A stretch of DNA of 64,000 nt. It comes from Fidelibacterota bacterium UBA7301 (GTDB lineage Bacteria > Fidelibacterota > Marinisomatia > Marinisomatales > TCS55). Location of the stretch: the NCBI GenBank assembly GCA_002471845.1, contig DKQT01000010.1, forward strand, positions 3,707 through 67,706, read 5' to 3'. The notes under the pieces are model-generated. The model had not been told where the DNA came from. It was given only the letters and a program-made list of their open reading frames with translations, and did no database searches. Made by a program: the position numbers and the translations under genes. Within the stretch, counting starts at the first letter, position 1; each line of letters starts with the position of its first letter. Shown piece after piece: positions 45,246-52,894 of this stretch.

Positions 45246-46241
45246 TTAATGTTCATGGGTTAAATCACGGGTCATTAAAGCAGTAACAACTTTTTTGGGA
45301 TCCTTGCCATTAAACAATATTTGATATACGCCTTCAGAAATGGGTATTTCGACGCCGTGCTTCTGAGATAAGTCATATGCGGACTGAGTAGTTTTGACCC
45401 CTTCTGCAACCATATCCATTTCATTTAAAACAGATGACAATTTCCGCCCTTTACCGATTGCTTCACCTACATAACGGTTGCGGCTGTGTCTGCTAAGGCA
45501 GGTGACAATTAAATCACCGATTCCGCTTAATCCTGAAAATGTAACAGGATCGGCTCCCATGGCAACGCCCAAGCGTGTAATTTCAGCAATTCCCCGTGTC
45601 AATAGTGCTGCTTTGGTATTATCTCCGAAACCGATACCATCACAAATCCCCGCTGCAATGGCGATTACATTTTTAAGGGAACCGCCTAATTCTACCCCAC
45701 GAATATCATTGTTGGTATAAACCCTTAAAACTTCCGAGGAAAATGTCTTCTGGACATATTTTGCAGATTCCCTCGAGATGGACGCTGACACCAGGGTTGT
45801 GGGATGTTTAGCAATTACTTCTTCTGCATGACTCGGACCGTAAAGGGAAACAATTTTTTCAGGGTTTTGCTTGGATGATCCAGCGATTACTGTACTCATT
45901 GTTTCCAGTGTACCATTTTCAATTCCTTTGGCAACATTAACAATAATAGCATCATTGGGGATATAACCGGCTGCTTTTGAGATTATTTCGCGGACCGCAT
46001 GAGAAGGTACGGCAACAATGATGCAATTTGTATTTTTTAGACAGGATTCGAGGTTGGATTCGAATTGAATGTTGTTATGAAAAATAAAATCACCCAAACG
46101 GGGATGTGCCCGGGATGCTGCAATCTTTTTTACAAAATCACTTTTATAATGCCAGACAACCACGGAACGGCCCTTTTCAGCCAGACATTGTGCCAGGGTA
46201 CTACCCCATGTACCGCATCCTAATAATAAAATTTTTTCCAC
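45246..46241 (-). CDS. gpsA: Glycerol-3-phosphate dehydrogenase [NAD(P)+]
   Basis: 331 residues. Makes sn-glycerol 3-phosphate for phospholipids. The Rossmann motif LLLGCGTWGSTLAQCLAE, NVAKGIENGTLETMS, GPSHAEEV, and the catalytic Lys in LGGSLKNVIAIAAGICDG, SGIGDLIVTC and SRNRYVG are diagnostic. The start is GTG at 46241, immediately after the stop of the acyl-CoA ligase (46244-46246). An upstream in-frame ATG at 46280 would overlap that gene by 37 bases and add residues not seen in the family. Confidence 0.95.
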   Translation of the reverse strand: MEKILLLGCGTWGSTLAQCLAEKGRSVVVWHYKSDFVKKIAASRAHPRLGDFIFHNNIQFESNLESCLKNTNCIIVAVPSHAVREIISKAAGYIPNDAIIVNVAKGIENGTLETMSTVIAGSSKQNPEKIVSLYGPSHAEEVIAKHPTTLVSASISRESAKYVQKTFSSEVLRVYTNNDIRGVELGGSLKNVIAIAAGICDGIGFGDNTKAALLTRGIAEITRLGVAMGADPVTFSGLSGIGDLIVTCLSRHSRNRYVGEAIGKGRKLSSVLNEMDMVAEGVKTTQSAYDLSQKHGVEIPISEGVYQILFNGKDPKKVVTALMTRDLTHEH

Positions 46242-46243
46242 TT

Positions 46244-48022
46244 TCAGTCCGTGTACATAGATTCGATAACGTGAGCCCAATTCTCATTAATCTGTTTCCG
46301 CCGGATTTTAAGTGTTGGCGTCAATTCACCGTCATCAATAGTGAAATCCCTGGGGAGTATCGAGAATTTTTTTAATTGTTCCGGATTAGAAAATTGCCCA
46401 TTGAGCTTATCCACATGAGATTGTATTTCGGCTAATACATTTTCACTTTCAGTAAAATCGGAAAAGGAATAAGCATTTTCTTTAAGCATGGATAGCTGCT
46501 GTTCAGGATCTTTTGGAATTGCATTGGCTTCAATGCCGATTTTATCCCGAAGAATTACACTGGCATCAAGGGTAAACAGGGCTGAGCAATATTTTCTACC
46601 ATCACCCACGAGAAAACATTGAGAAACAATTGGGATAGATTTCATGGTTTCCTCAATAACAAGAGGGGCAATATTTTTTCCACCTGAGCTTACATAAATC
46701 TCTTTTTTTCTACCTGTGATTGATAAATAACCATCAGAATCAATTTTACCTATGTCACCAGTATGTAACCAACCATCAATCAGTGTTTCCTGTGTTGCTA
46801 CAGAATTTTTATAATATCCTTTCATAATATGGTTACCCTGAATAAGAATCTCTCCATCATCCGATATTTTAACTTCTGTTTTATTTATTGCTCTTCCAAC
46901 CGTACCAATCTTATTATTTCCATGATAATTAATTGTCGCAACTGCAGTGTTTTCAGTCATTCCATATCCTTCATATAGGGGAATATCTAATGATTGGAAA
47001 AGCCTTAATATATCAGGATTGATCGGAGCAGCACCAGAAGCCGCATAACGGGTTTTAGAAAAACCTGTCGCTTCTTTTAATTTTGCTTTGAAAACGTTAG
47101 ATAAAAAAGGAATCTTTAATCCTATTTTTAAAATAATCTTGCTATCAATTGCTGATTTTATGTTAGAATATATTTTTTCGTAAATCCGCGGTACGCCAAT
47201 GAAGAGATGGGGTTTAACTTCTTTTGCGTAATCCACAACGAATAAGGGACTATCACAGATAAAGAGGTGTAAAGCGTTATGGACCCAATAATTAATATCC
47301 ACCAATTGTCCAAATACGTGGGCCAGTGGGAGCCAGGAAACATATCGTTCCCCTTGATAAAACTCAAAGACAGCGTTGTTGATTTCAATTTCAAAGGTCC
47401 AATTTTTATGGGTTAACTCAACACCTTTGGGGTTGCCGGTTGTTCCGGAGGTATAGATTAAGCAGGAAGTATTATTTTCATCAATTTGGTCCAACTTGGA
47501 TTTAACATCCTCTTCTGGAATGTTCTTCCCCCTGGCGATAAATGCGTCCCAGGAAATAACTTTTTCATGGTTAATCATTTTTATGCCATCCATCAAAACA
47601 ACTGTTTCGACTTTTTCAAGATTATCCAGGATTTTGTGAATTCGATGGTTGGGCATTTTTTCTATTTCACCATTATCCATAGGATTGTTTCCGATAAATA
47701 CAACTTTTGAATCAGAATTTCCTACGATCCATTCTACCTCTTCTGAGGAACAGGTATGATAAACACCCACACTTGCACCGCCAACAAGCTGAGTACCTAT
47801 ATAAGCTGCATACCATTCTTTTCGATTATAACTATAAATGCTTACCTTATCATTTTCACCCAGGCCAAGTGCTAAAAGGGATTTGGATATATTCATAACA
47901 TAAGAATAAAAATCAGCCCAATTTTCCGATATCCAATTTCCGTTTTCATCTCGCACTGAGAGAGCCGGTTCTGAAGCGTAGTTTTTAGCATTTTGAAGCA
48001 GTATTTCTGGTGTTATCATCAT
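46244..48022 (-). CDS. Long-chain acyl-CoA ligase (AMP-forming)
   Basis: 592 residues of the ACSBG/FadD15 type. The P-loop LIYTSGTTGNPKGVELTH, the motif YEGYGMTENTAVATI, the adenylate-hinge sequence GWLHTGDIGKIDSDGYLSIT then GRKKEIYVSSGGKNIAP, and a long C-terminal domain are visible. It activates fatty acids to acyl-CoA at the membrane. Coupling with gpsA (stop/start 5 bases apart) suggests recycling of fatty acids into lipid. ATG ATG at the start leaves one codon of ambiguity. Confidence 0.92.
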   Translation of the reverse strand: MMITPEILLQNAKNYASEPALSVRDENGNWISENWADFYSYVMNISKSLLALGLGENDKVSIYSYNRKEWYAAYIGTQLVGGASVGVYHTCSSEEVEWIVGNSDSKVVFIGNNPMDNGEIEKMPNHRIHKILDNLEKVETVVLMDGIKMINHEKVISWDAFIARGKNIPEEDVKSKLDQIDENNTSCLIYTSGTTGNPKGVELTHKNWTFEIEINNAVFEFYQGERYVSWLPLAHVFGQLVDINYWVHNALHLFICDSPLFVVDYAKEVKPHLFIGVPRIYEKIYSNIKSAIDSKIILKIGLKIPFLSNVFKAKLKEATGFSKTRYAASGAAPINPDILRLFQSLDIPLYEGYGMTENTAVATINYHGNNKIGTVGRAINKTEVKISDDGEILIQGNHIMKGYYKNSVATQETLIDGWLHTGDIGKIDSDGYLSITGRKKEIYVSSGGKNIAPLVIEETMKSIPIVSQCFLVGDGRKYCSALFTLDASVILRDKIGIEANAIPKDPEQQLSMLKENAYSFSDFTESENVLAEIQSHVDKLNGQFSNPEQLKKFSILPRDFTIDDGELTPTLKIRRKQINENWAHVIESMYTD

Positions 48023-48177
48023 ATTACCTTTTGGTTTGTGATCGGTAGGGATTCATGCTTTGATTGCGCATGGGCTTTTTAGAATTTATATTAAAATAAA
48101 TCATATAACAATTATGTGAGCTTGACTCCCAATTCATAAACTTAATAAATTTTCTACCAGTGTTTTACCCCATTAAT

Positions 48178-48259
48178 GCCGGGGTGGCGGAATTGGTAGA
48201 CGCGCGCGACTCAAACTCGCGTATCGAAAGGTGTGGGGGTTCGAGTCCCCCCTCCGGCA
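48178..48259 (+). tRNA. tRNA-Leu (CAA)
   Basis: Class II tRNA. Acceptor GCCGGGG/CTCCGGC (one G-T), discriminator A. The anticodon stem CGCGA/TCGCG surrounds CTCAAAC, giving CAA. The variable arm GTATCGAAAGGTGT and T loop GTTCGAGTC follow. No CCA is encoded. A T-rich run (48262-48274) after it probably terminates transcription. Confidence 0.96.
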
Positions 48260-48374
48260 CATTTTTTCTTTTTTAATACCCATAAAAAATAGCTTGCATA
48301 AAGTTGATTAAACTTTTACTTTAACCCATCAAGGTGCTGGCTTGGTACCTTTGGTATGTGGAAGGGGTAGACGT

Positions 48375-48767
48375 TCACTTAGTTCCGAGGTCTTTGTGAA
48401 CTCTACCCCATTTTCTTTCTATTTTAAGCTCATCAAAAACTTTAAGTGATATATTATTCTTTTCATATTGCTGTAGAAAGCAGGTAATAGAATCTACTTC
48501 AATCCATTGATTTATGGCTTCTTTATTTTCCCTTAACCGCAGTGCTGCAATCCGGATTCCGTAGCGCACTGCATCCCATTTACCCAGTTCAATATTTTGA
48601 TGAATTCCAGTAAGTTGAAGGAACACCTTCATTCCGGTTCGCCGGGGTTTGTTACCAATTATTTTCCATAATTTTTCCCATTCTTTATGGGCAGATTCAT
48701 ATTGGTTAGTATTAAAAAATAGGATCCCTTTTTCAAAAATGTTTAATTCTTTCTGTATTTCAAACAT
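48375..48767 (-). CDS. DUF309-family protein
   Basis: 130 residues. EKGILFFNTNQYESAHKEWE, KLWKIIGNKPRRTGMKVFLQ and LTGIHQNIELGKWDAVRYGI carry the DUF309 hallmarks (FN..YE.AHE.WE.LW). The fold is a small helical bundle of unknown function. I start at ATG 48767. The open frame extends to 48815 only through a terminator hairpin. It ends a run of minus-strand genes coming from comEC. Confidence 0.75.
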   Translation of the reverse strand: MFEIQKELNIFEKGILFFNTNQYESAHKEWEKLWKIIGNKPRRTGMKVFLQLTGIHQNIELGKWDAVRYGIRIAALRLRENKEAINQWIEVDSITCFLQQYEKNNISLKVFDELKIERKWGRVHKDLGTK

Positions 48768-48776
48768 AAAATAAAA

Positions 48777-48806
48777 AGGGTCACCCCAATTTATCGGGGC
48801 AACCCT
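48777..48806 (-). terminator. Terminator hairpin upstream of the DUF309 gene
   Basis: AGGGT (48777-48781) pairs with ACCCT (48802-48806), and inside it CCCC (48784-48787) pairs with GGGG (48796-48799). Leftward transcription then meets TTTTATTTT. It separates the coiled-coil gene at 48838 from the DUF309 gene. It also resembles the short hairpin at 33841-33857. Confidence 0.7.
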
Positions 48807-48837
48807 ATGACGCATTTAAATATTCGTCAACTAAACG

Positions 48838-49338
48838 TTATCGCTTTTTATCTTTTTGGTCTTCTTTCGGCTCATGAAGTTCTTTTACCTGGTTTTGCAA
48901 TTGCGTCAAGGTTTGTTCCAAGTCAGAAAATTTCCGCCTCGTTTGACGGCGCTGACTGTCAAAAGAATCTTGGAGGTCAAGAATATCGTTATTTAACCGA
49001 TCAATTTTCTTATCTGTGATACGTCTATATTCATCTAAATTATATTGGACTTCTTCAATAGCATCTTTCAATTCTTCAGCTTTTTTGTTGATTAAATTGG
49101 TATTGGCAATAATATCCTGCTGGGCCTTGCGAATATGTTTTCCCCGGCCTTCAAAACGCAAATTTAAATTTCGTAGATCTTCGCGAAATTCCTTATCAAT
49201 TACATCCAAGTGTTCCTGGTCATTCTGTTTCAAAACATCCATCCTGGTTTTCATATCATCAGCCAACCATTGAAAATAACCACCTGCGGCAATCAAAATG
49301 ATCAATAGCCCGAAAATAATTTTGTCTTTAACGTTCAT
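48838..49338 (-). CDS. Membrane-anchored coiled-coil protein
   Basis: 166 residues, no family recognised. One N-terminal membrane helix (IIFGLLIILIAAGGYFQWL, residues about 7-25) is followed by 130 residues of charged heptad-like coil (KRMDVLKQ-type repeats; RRKFSDLEQTLTQLQNQVKE) and a basic tail. The plan resembles small envelope coiled-coil proteins that bridge membrane and cell wall. It follows another coiled-coil gene by 18 bases, so the two products may pair. Confidence 0.5.
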   Translation of the reverse strand: MNVKDKIIFGLLIILIAAGGYFQWLADDMKTRMDVLKQNDQEHLDVIDKEFREDLRNLNLRFEGRGKHIRKAQQDIIANTNLINKKAEELKDAIEEVQYNLDEYRRITDKKIDRLNNDILDLQDSFDSQRRQTRRKFSDLEQTLTQLQNQVKELHEPKEDQKDKKR

Positions 49339-49356
49339 CGTCTACTCTTTTAGTTG

Positions 49357-49689
49357 TTATCTTATTCCTTCCAACCTCTTTTCCCATTCACTGAGATCTC
49401 TTGGTTCCTCCACACCCTGCTCTTGATCCGGGGAGGCTTTTTCTGCGGACGGCATTTCTCCAGCTTTAATTTGCTGGATTAATTTTTCTTTTTCTTCTGA
49501 ACTCTTTTTAAGTGAACCCATTAATTCATCCACTTCTTTGTTGAAATCTTCAACTGTGGCCTCTAATCTGGACATTAATTCATCAAGCAATGCCTGCCCA
49601 TAGGATGAATTAATACCATCCAATAAATCGTCCAATTTAGATTGGAGATATCCTTCTCTTGCTTCCTTATTTCCGAAATCGATACTCAT
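49357..49689 (-). CDS. Soluble coiled-coil protein, unrecognised
   Basis: 110 residues, no family recognised and no signal or membrane segment. An acidic helical body (about 10-75, with SRLEATVEDFNKEVDELMGS) is followed by a proline- and glutamate-rich tail ending in LSEWEKRLEGIR. It lies 18 bases ahead of the membrane-anchored coiled-coil gene, and 80 bases after an unknown lipoprotein gene. Confidence 0.45.
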   Translation of the reverse strand: MSIDFGNKEAREGYLQSKLDDLLDGINSSYGQALLDELMSRLEATVEDFNKEVDELMGSLKKSSEEKEKLIQQIKAGEMPSAEKASPDQEQGVEEPRDLSEWEKRLEGIR

Positions 49690-49769
49690 AAAGTGAACTT
49701 CAAATTAATGTCAGTTGGTAAAATTTGGAATGCAAAATTAACACAGTTTTATTCTAATAAAATGGGATT

Positions 49770-50234
49770 TTATTTAATGATTTTTGCGGGGTAAAATTTT
49801 TGTGTAATCAAAGCCCTGTGGATTGGAGAAAATATCTTTTTTTGAAGACTATAAGGTATGGCCGGGTCCGGTTGTTTTTCGATTAAACCGCTCCCGCCAA
49901 TTGATGATTCAGAACTCCTTTTGAAAATACTTCTTTCAGCTGCAACATGAATTTCAATACGATCACTAATTTGAACATAAACAACATAATTATATCTCCG
50001 CAAAACGCGTCTTAATACAACCGGTTTTGTAATCAATACATTACTTTCACTCGCATACAGATCTACTTCATAATCTAGTTTAGTAAGCACCGCCCGGCAT
50101 TTATCCAACACATCAGATTGTGGTATTTCATATTGATACTCCCGTAACATCCTTGGCGGATGGGTGCATTGAATGGTTAATAAGAGGAAGGTTAAATAGA
50201 AAACCGGTCTAATTGCGCCGGAGAAACGATTCAA
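49770..50234 (-). CDS. Small lipoprotein, unrecognised
   Basis: 154 residues. A hydrophobic N-terminus ends in LLTIQCTHPP, a lipobox with Cys23. The mature part has alternating beta strands (YEVDLYASESNVLITKPVVL, YNYVVYVQISDRIEIHVAAE), compatible with a small beta-rich domain. No family recognised. It overlaps the upstream secreted-protein gene by 4 bases, so the two probably act together at the envelope. Confidence 0.5.
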   Translation of the reverse strand: MNRFSGAIRPVFYLTFLLLTIQCTHPPRMLREYQYEIPQSDVLDKCRAVLTKLDYEVDLYASESNVLITKPVVLRRVLRRYNYVVYVQISDRIEIHVAAERSIFKRSSESSIGGSGLIEKQPDPAIPYSLQKKIFSPIHRALITQKFYPAKIIK

Positions 50235-50908
50235 TAGATATCAAAAATTGAAGGAAGTTCTTCAACTTCCGGTATGGGCTGGGATGAATGCATATAATCC
50301 GGATTATAATAAACCAGTTTTAAAATACTGAAATTCCCGGAAAAAATCGGTAAATCGGTTAACGGCAGAAGAACAGATGAATTTAATACCAGTTCAATTA
50401 TTGCTGGCGTAACGGACCAGGTGGAACGATAAAAAGCCCGGGTAAATTTTTGCTCTAAAATATTTGCATAGGATCCGGACGGCCCCGATTCATTTTGATT
50501 CATTTTTTGGGGCGGACCATATACTTCAGAAATATTTTTTTCCAATCGTCTGAAATCGGCTATTTTACCTTCTATATCATTTTGGGTGATAATAATATCA
50601 ATTTCAACTTTCCAAAATCCGCTGTCGGCAAAAGCATAAGTTACTCTTACTGAATCTTGGCCGAGTGAACCGGTAAAGGATTGATGTACTGCTAAGGTGT
50701 CCTCATTTGGGGTCGCTGTGAGTGAAGTGGGAATTTGAGATCCGGAAAGGCTGCCCCAGGCAAAGCCTTTATAACCTGTTTCCAAACCAGAAGGCACATC
50801 CTGAACCGTTGTATCCGATGCCGAATTTTGGCCTTCCGCCACATCCTGTGCGCGAAGGAATGAAAACAATATTAGGATTGAAAAAAGAGACTTTATTTTA
50901 ATTACCAT
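50231..50908 (-). CDS. Secreted protein, unrecognised
   Basis: 225 residues. The N-terminal signal peptide (IKSLFSILILFSFLRAQ) is followed by a Ser/Thr-rich linker and a domain with FAWGSLSGSQIP and VYGPPQKMNQ. The latter shape (YKGFAWG..., KNISEVYGPP) recalls small periplasmic proteins that compare residual sizes, but no family can be named. It lies 50 bases after lepB and overlaps the small lipoprotein gene. Its function is unknown. Confidence 0.45.
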   Translation of the reverse strand: MVIKIKSLFSILILFSFLRAQDVAEGQNSASDTTVQDVPSGLETGYKGFAWGSLSGSQIPTSLTATPNEDTLAVHQSFTGSLGQDSVRVTYAFADSGFWKVEIDIIITQNDIEGKIADFRRLEKNISEVYGPPQKMNQNESGPSGSYANILEQKFTRAFYRSTWSVTPAIIELVLNSSVLLPLTDLPIFSGNFSILKLVYYNPDYMHSSQPIPEVEELPSIFDIY

Positions 50909-50958
50909 ACTTCTTTTACCGATTCAAAATACAATATCGATTTTCTGCCAGTCAAGTC

Positions 50959-51921
50959 CTATCGTATATTTGTTCCAATTCGATTAAACCTTGGAATCCA
51001 TGTCTTTAAGTCCAAGGAAAAATAGGAAAATAATGCTTCACCCAGGATATATTTTCGGGGGATAAAACCCCAATAACGTGAATCCAAACTGTCATCCCGG
51101 TTATCTCCCATTGCCCAGTAATAATCCTGTTCCACTGTATAATACTCCAAGTCGCCAATGGGTTTGCCATCAATGCGTAAATTTCCTTTGGGCATATCAT
51201 TTGACCAGGGAACCAACAAATTGCCCTGGGGATAATAAGGTGCATATACTTCCATTTTCGCCTTGCGGCGGTATAATTCATCGGGACTTACCATAGTAAA
51301 TGGATATTCTCTTCCGCCGCTGACAAGGGTGAGTTCATGACCATCGAGCAGCATCAAATGTAAGAGCAATTGTGCATTTTCAGGAGAAACCTTGATTTGG
51401 TCCCCCCTTTCAGGCATTTTTAATTTCTTGAAATAATCTTTATTCCCCTGCTTACCTAAAAATATGTCCCGTTGTGAAAATGAAGGCGAAAGGGGTGACA
51501 TAATAAATTTTCCATTCTCAGGCAGCGGTGACGGTACATTGTTTATATATAATAATTTGTCTATAACTTCAATTATATCACCCGGTTCAGCCACACACCG
51601 CTTTACATATTTTTGACGTACATCCCGGGGAAATTTAAAAATAATCACATCCCCCCGTTTGGGTTCACGAAAAGAGGGAAACTTCATCCCGGGAACATCA
51701 AATCCAATATCAGTGTATGGGATGCCGATCCAATCCGGTGTGCGCATGCCGTAAACAAAACGGTTTCCCGCCAGGAAATCACCGGTCATAATGGTATTTT
51801 CCATACTGCCGGTGGGAACAATATATAATTCAAAAATGGTTACCTTGAGCGTTAAGACAATAATAACAAGGATAAATAATGCCCTGATCTCGTGGATTAT
51901 TTTGGATATTTTGGAATTCAT
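50959..51921 (-). CDS. lepB: Signal peptidase I
   Basis: 320 residues. Cleaves signal peptides from exported proteins at the outer face of the inner membrane. One N-terminal membrane helix (about 13-33) is followed by nucleophile Ser39 in PTGSMENTI, general base Lys106 in RQKYVKRCVAEPGD, and the late motif MGDNRDDSLDSRYWGFIP. An insert of about 90 residues between the two catalytic boxes makes it longer than minimal enzymes, as in other FCB bacteria. It follows the rnhB-yraN gene across a 46-base spacer with a hairpin. Confidence 0.95.
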   Translation of the reverse strand: MNSKISKIIHEIRALFILVIIVLTLKVTIFELYIVPTGSMENTIMTGDFLAGNRFVYGMRTPDWIGIPYTDIGFDVPGMKFPSFREPKRGDVIIFKFPRDVRQKYVKRCVAEPGDIIEVIDKLLYINNVPSPLPENGKFIMSPLSPSFSQRDIFLGKQGNKDYFKKLKMPERGDQIKVSPENAQLLLHLMLLDGHELTLVSGGREYPFTMVSPDELYRRKAKMEVYAPYYPQGNLLVPWSNDMPKGNLRIDGKPIGDLEYYTVEQDYYWAMGDNRDDSLDSRYWGFIPRKYILGEALFSYFSLDLKTWIPRFNRIGTNIR

Positions 51922-51941
51922 AGGCGGCGAAGTTACCGATG

Positions 51942-51960
51942 TTCGTCCTCCCAGGACGAA
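51942..51960. other. Strong short hairpin in the rnhB-lepB spacer
   Basis: TTCGTCCT (51942-51949) pairs perfectly with AGGACGAA (51953-51960) around a three-base loop. No T-tract follows on either strand, so it is not a standard terminator. It might be an mRNA processing or stability site. Confidence 0.45.
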
Positions 51961-51967
51961 GGAATTA

Positions 51968-52894
51968 TCAGTCTAAAGCAATTCCTTTATACGTTTTTAT
52001 GATCGGTTTTTTGTCCAGCATCACCGTAACAACATCCAGTCGAATATCTTTTTCTTCATCCTGTTCCGATAAATAATATTGTATGGCGGATTCCAGTTTC
52101 CGCAGTTTGGCTGGATCCACTTTCAATATGGGTCCTCCCAACTGGTCTTTGGTGGCTGTTTTGACTTCAATAAACACCCATTCGTCATTTTTTTCTGCGA
52201 TTATATCCAATTCACCAAAATGACTACAGGTGCGATTCATTTCAATAACCTGATATCCATTTTTCAAATATTGAAGAGCAGCAAGCTGCTCCCCAAGTTT
52301 TCCAATTCGTCTTGATATTTTTAACCAACGCATACCCGGCAAGTTTGCTTTAACCGGTTGATATGTTTTACGATGGATCGGTGTCGCTTTATATTTATTA
52401 AGGGCTTCCACATGCTGTATCGTGCCATAACCCTTATGCCGGGCAAATCCAAATTCCGGGAATATAGGATCCACGCTGAGCATTATTCGATCCCGGGTGA
52501 CTTTGGCCACAATTGATGCAGCGCTGATGGACTCCACCTTGTTGTCCCCATCAATGACACCTACATTTTTTATAACCTGGTCCGGGAGTTTATACCCGTC
52601 AATCAGGGCCTTACTTGGCGTTTGTTTCAGGCTTCCTAATGCTTTGCGCATAGCCTTAAAAGTGGCTTGAAGGATATTAATTTGATCAATGGTCTGATGG
52701 GAAACACGGCCAATACCCACTTCGGCCACGGCCATGATTTCGTCAAAAACTTTTTCCCGTTTTTTGGGTGACAGTTTTTTGGAATCTGCCAATCCTTCAA
52801 CTTGATGATTTGGGGGCAAAATGACTGCTGCAGCCACCACCGGTCCCGCCAATGGACCCCTCCCTGCTTCGTCTACACCGGCAATTATCTCCAT
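51968..52894 (-). CDS. rnhB: RNase HII fused to a YraN (UPF0102) nuclease domain
   Basis: 308 residues. Residues 1-190 are RNase HII, which removes ribonucleotides from DNA and RNA-DNA hybrids: Asp8-Glu9 in GVDEAGRGPLAGP, Asp99 in LIDG, and Asp117 in DGDNKVESISAASIVAKV. Residues about 196-308 are a complete YraN domain: GKLGEQLAALQYLKNGYQV, GELDIIAEKND (Asp230) and VFIEVKT (Glu243, Lys245), the restriction-endonuclease-like metal site. The two are usually separate neighbouring genes. The start is ATG 52894, overlapping comEC by 10 bases. Confidence 0.9.
   Translation of the reverse strand: MEIIAGVDEAGRGPLAGPVVAAAVILPPNHQVEGLADSKKLSPKKREKVFDEIMAVAEVGIGRVSHQTIDQINILQATFKAMRKALGSLKQTPSKALIDGYKLPDQVIKNVGVIDGDNKVESISAASIVAKVTRDRIMLSVDPIFPEFGFARHKGYGTIQHVEALNKYKATPIHRKTYQPVKANLPGMRWLKISRRIGKLGEQLAALQYLKNGYQVIEMNRTCSHFGELDIIAEKNDEWVFIEVKTATKDQLGGPILKVDPAKLRKLESAIQYYLSEQDEEKDIRLDVVTVMLDKKPIIKTYKGIALD

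Noticed and set aside
48768..48815. Longer DUF309 start at 48815
   Set aside because: The extension is encoded by a terminator hairpin; ATG 48767 gives the normal protein.
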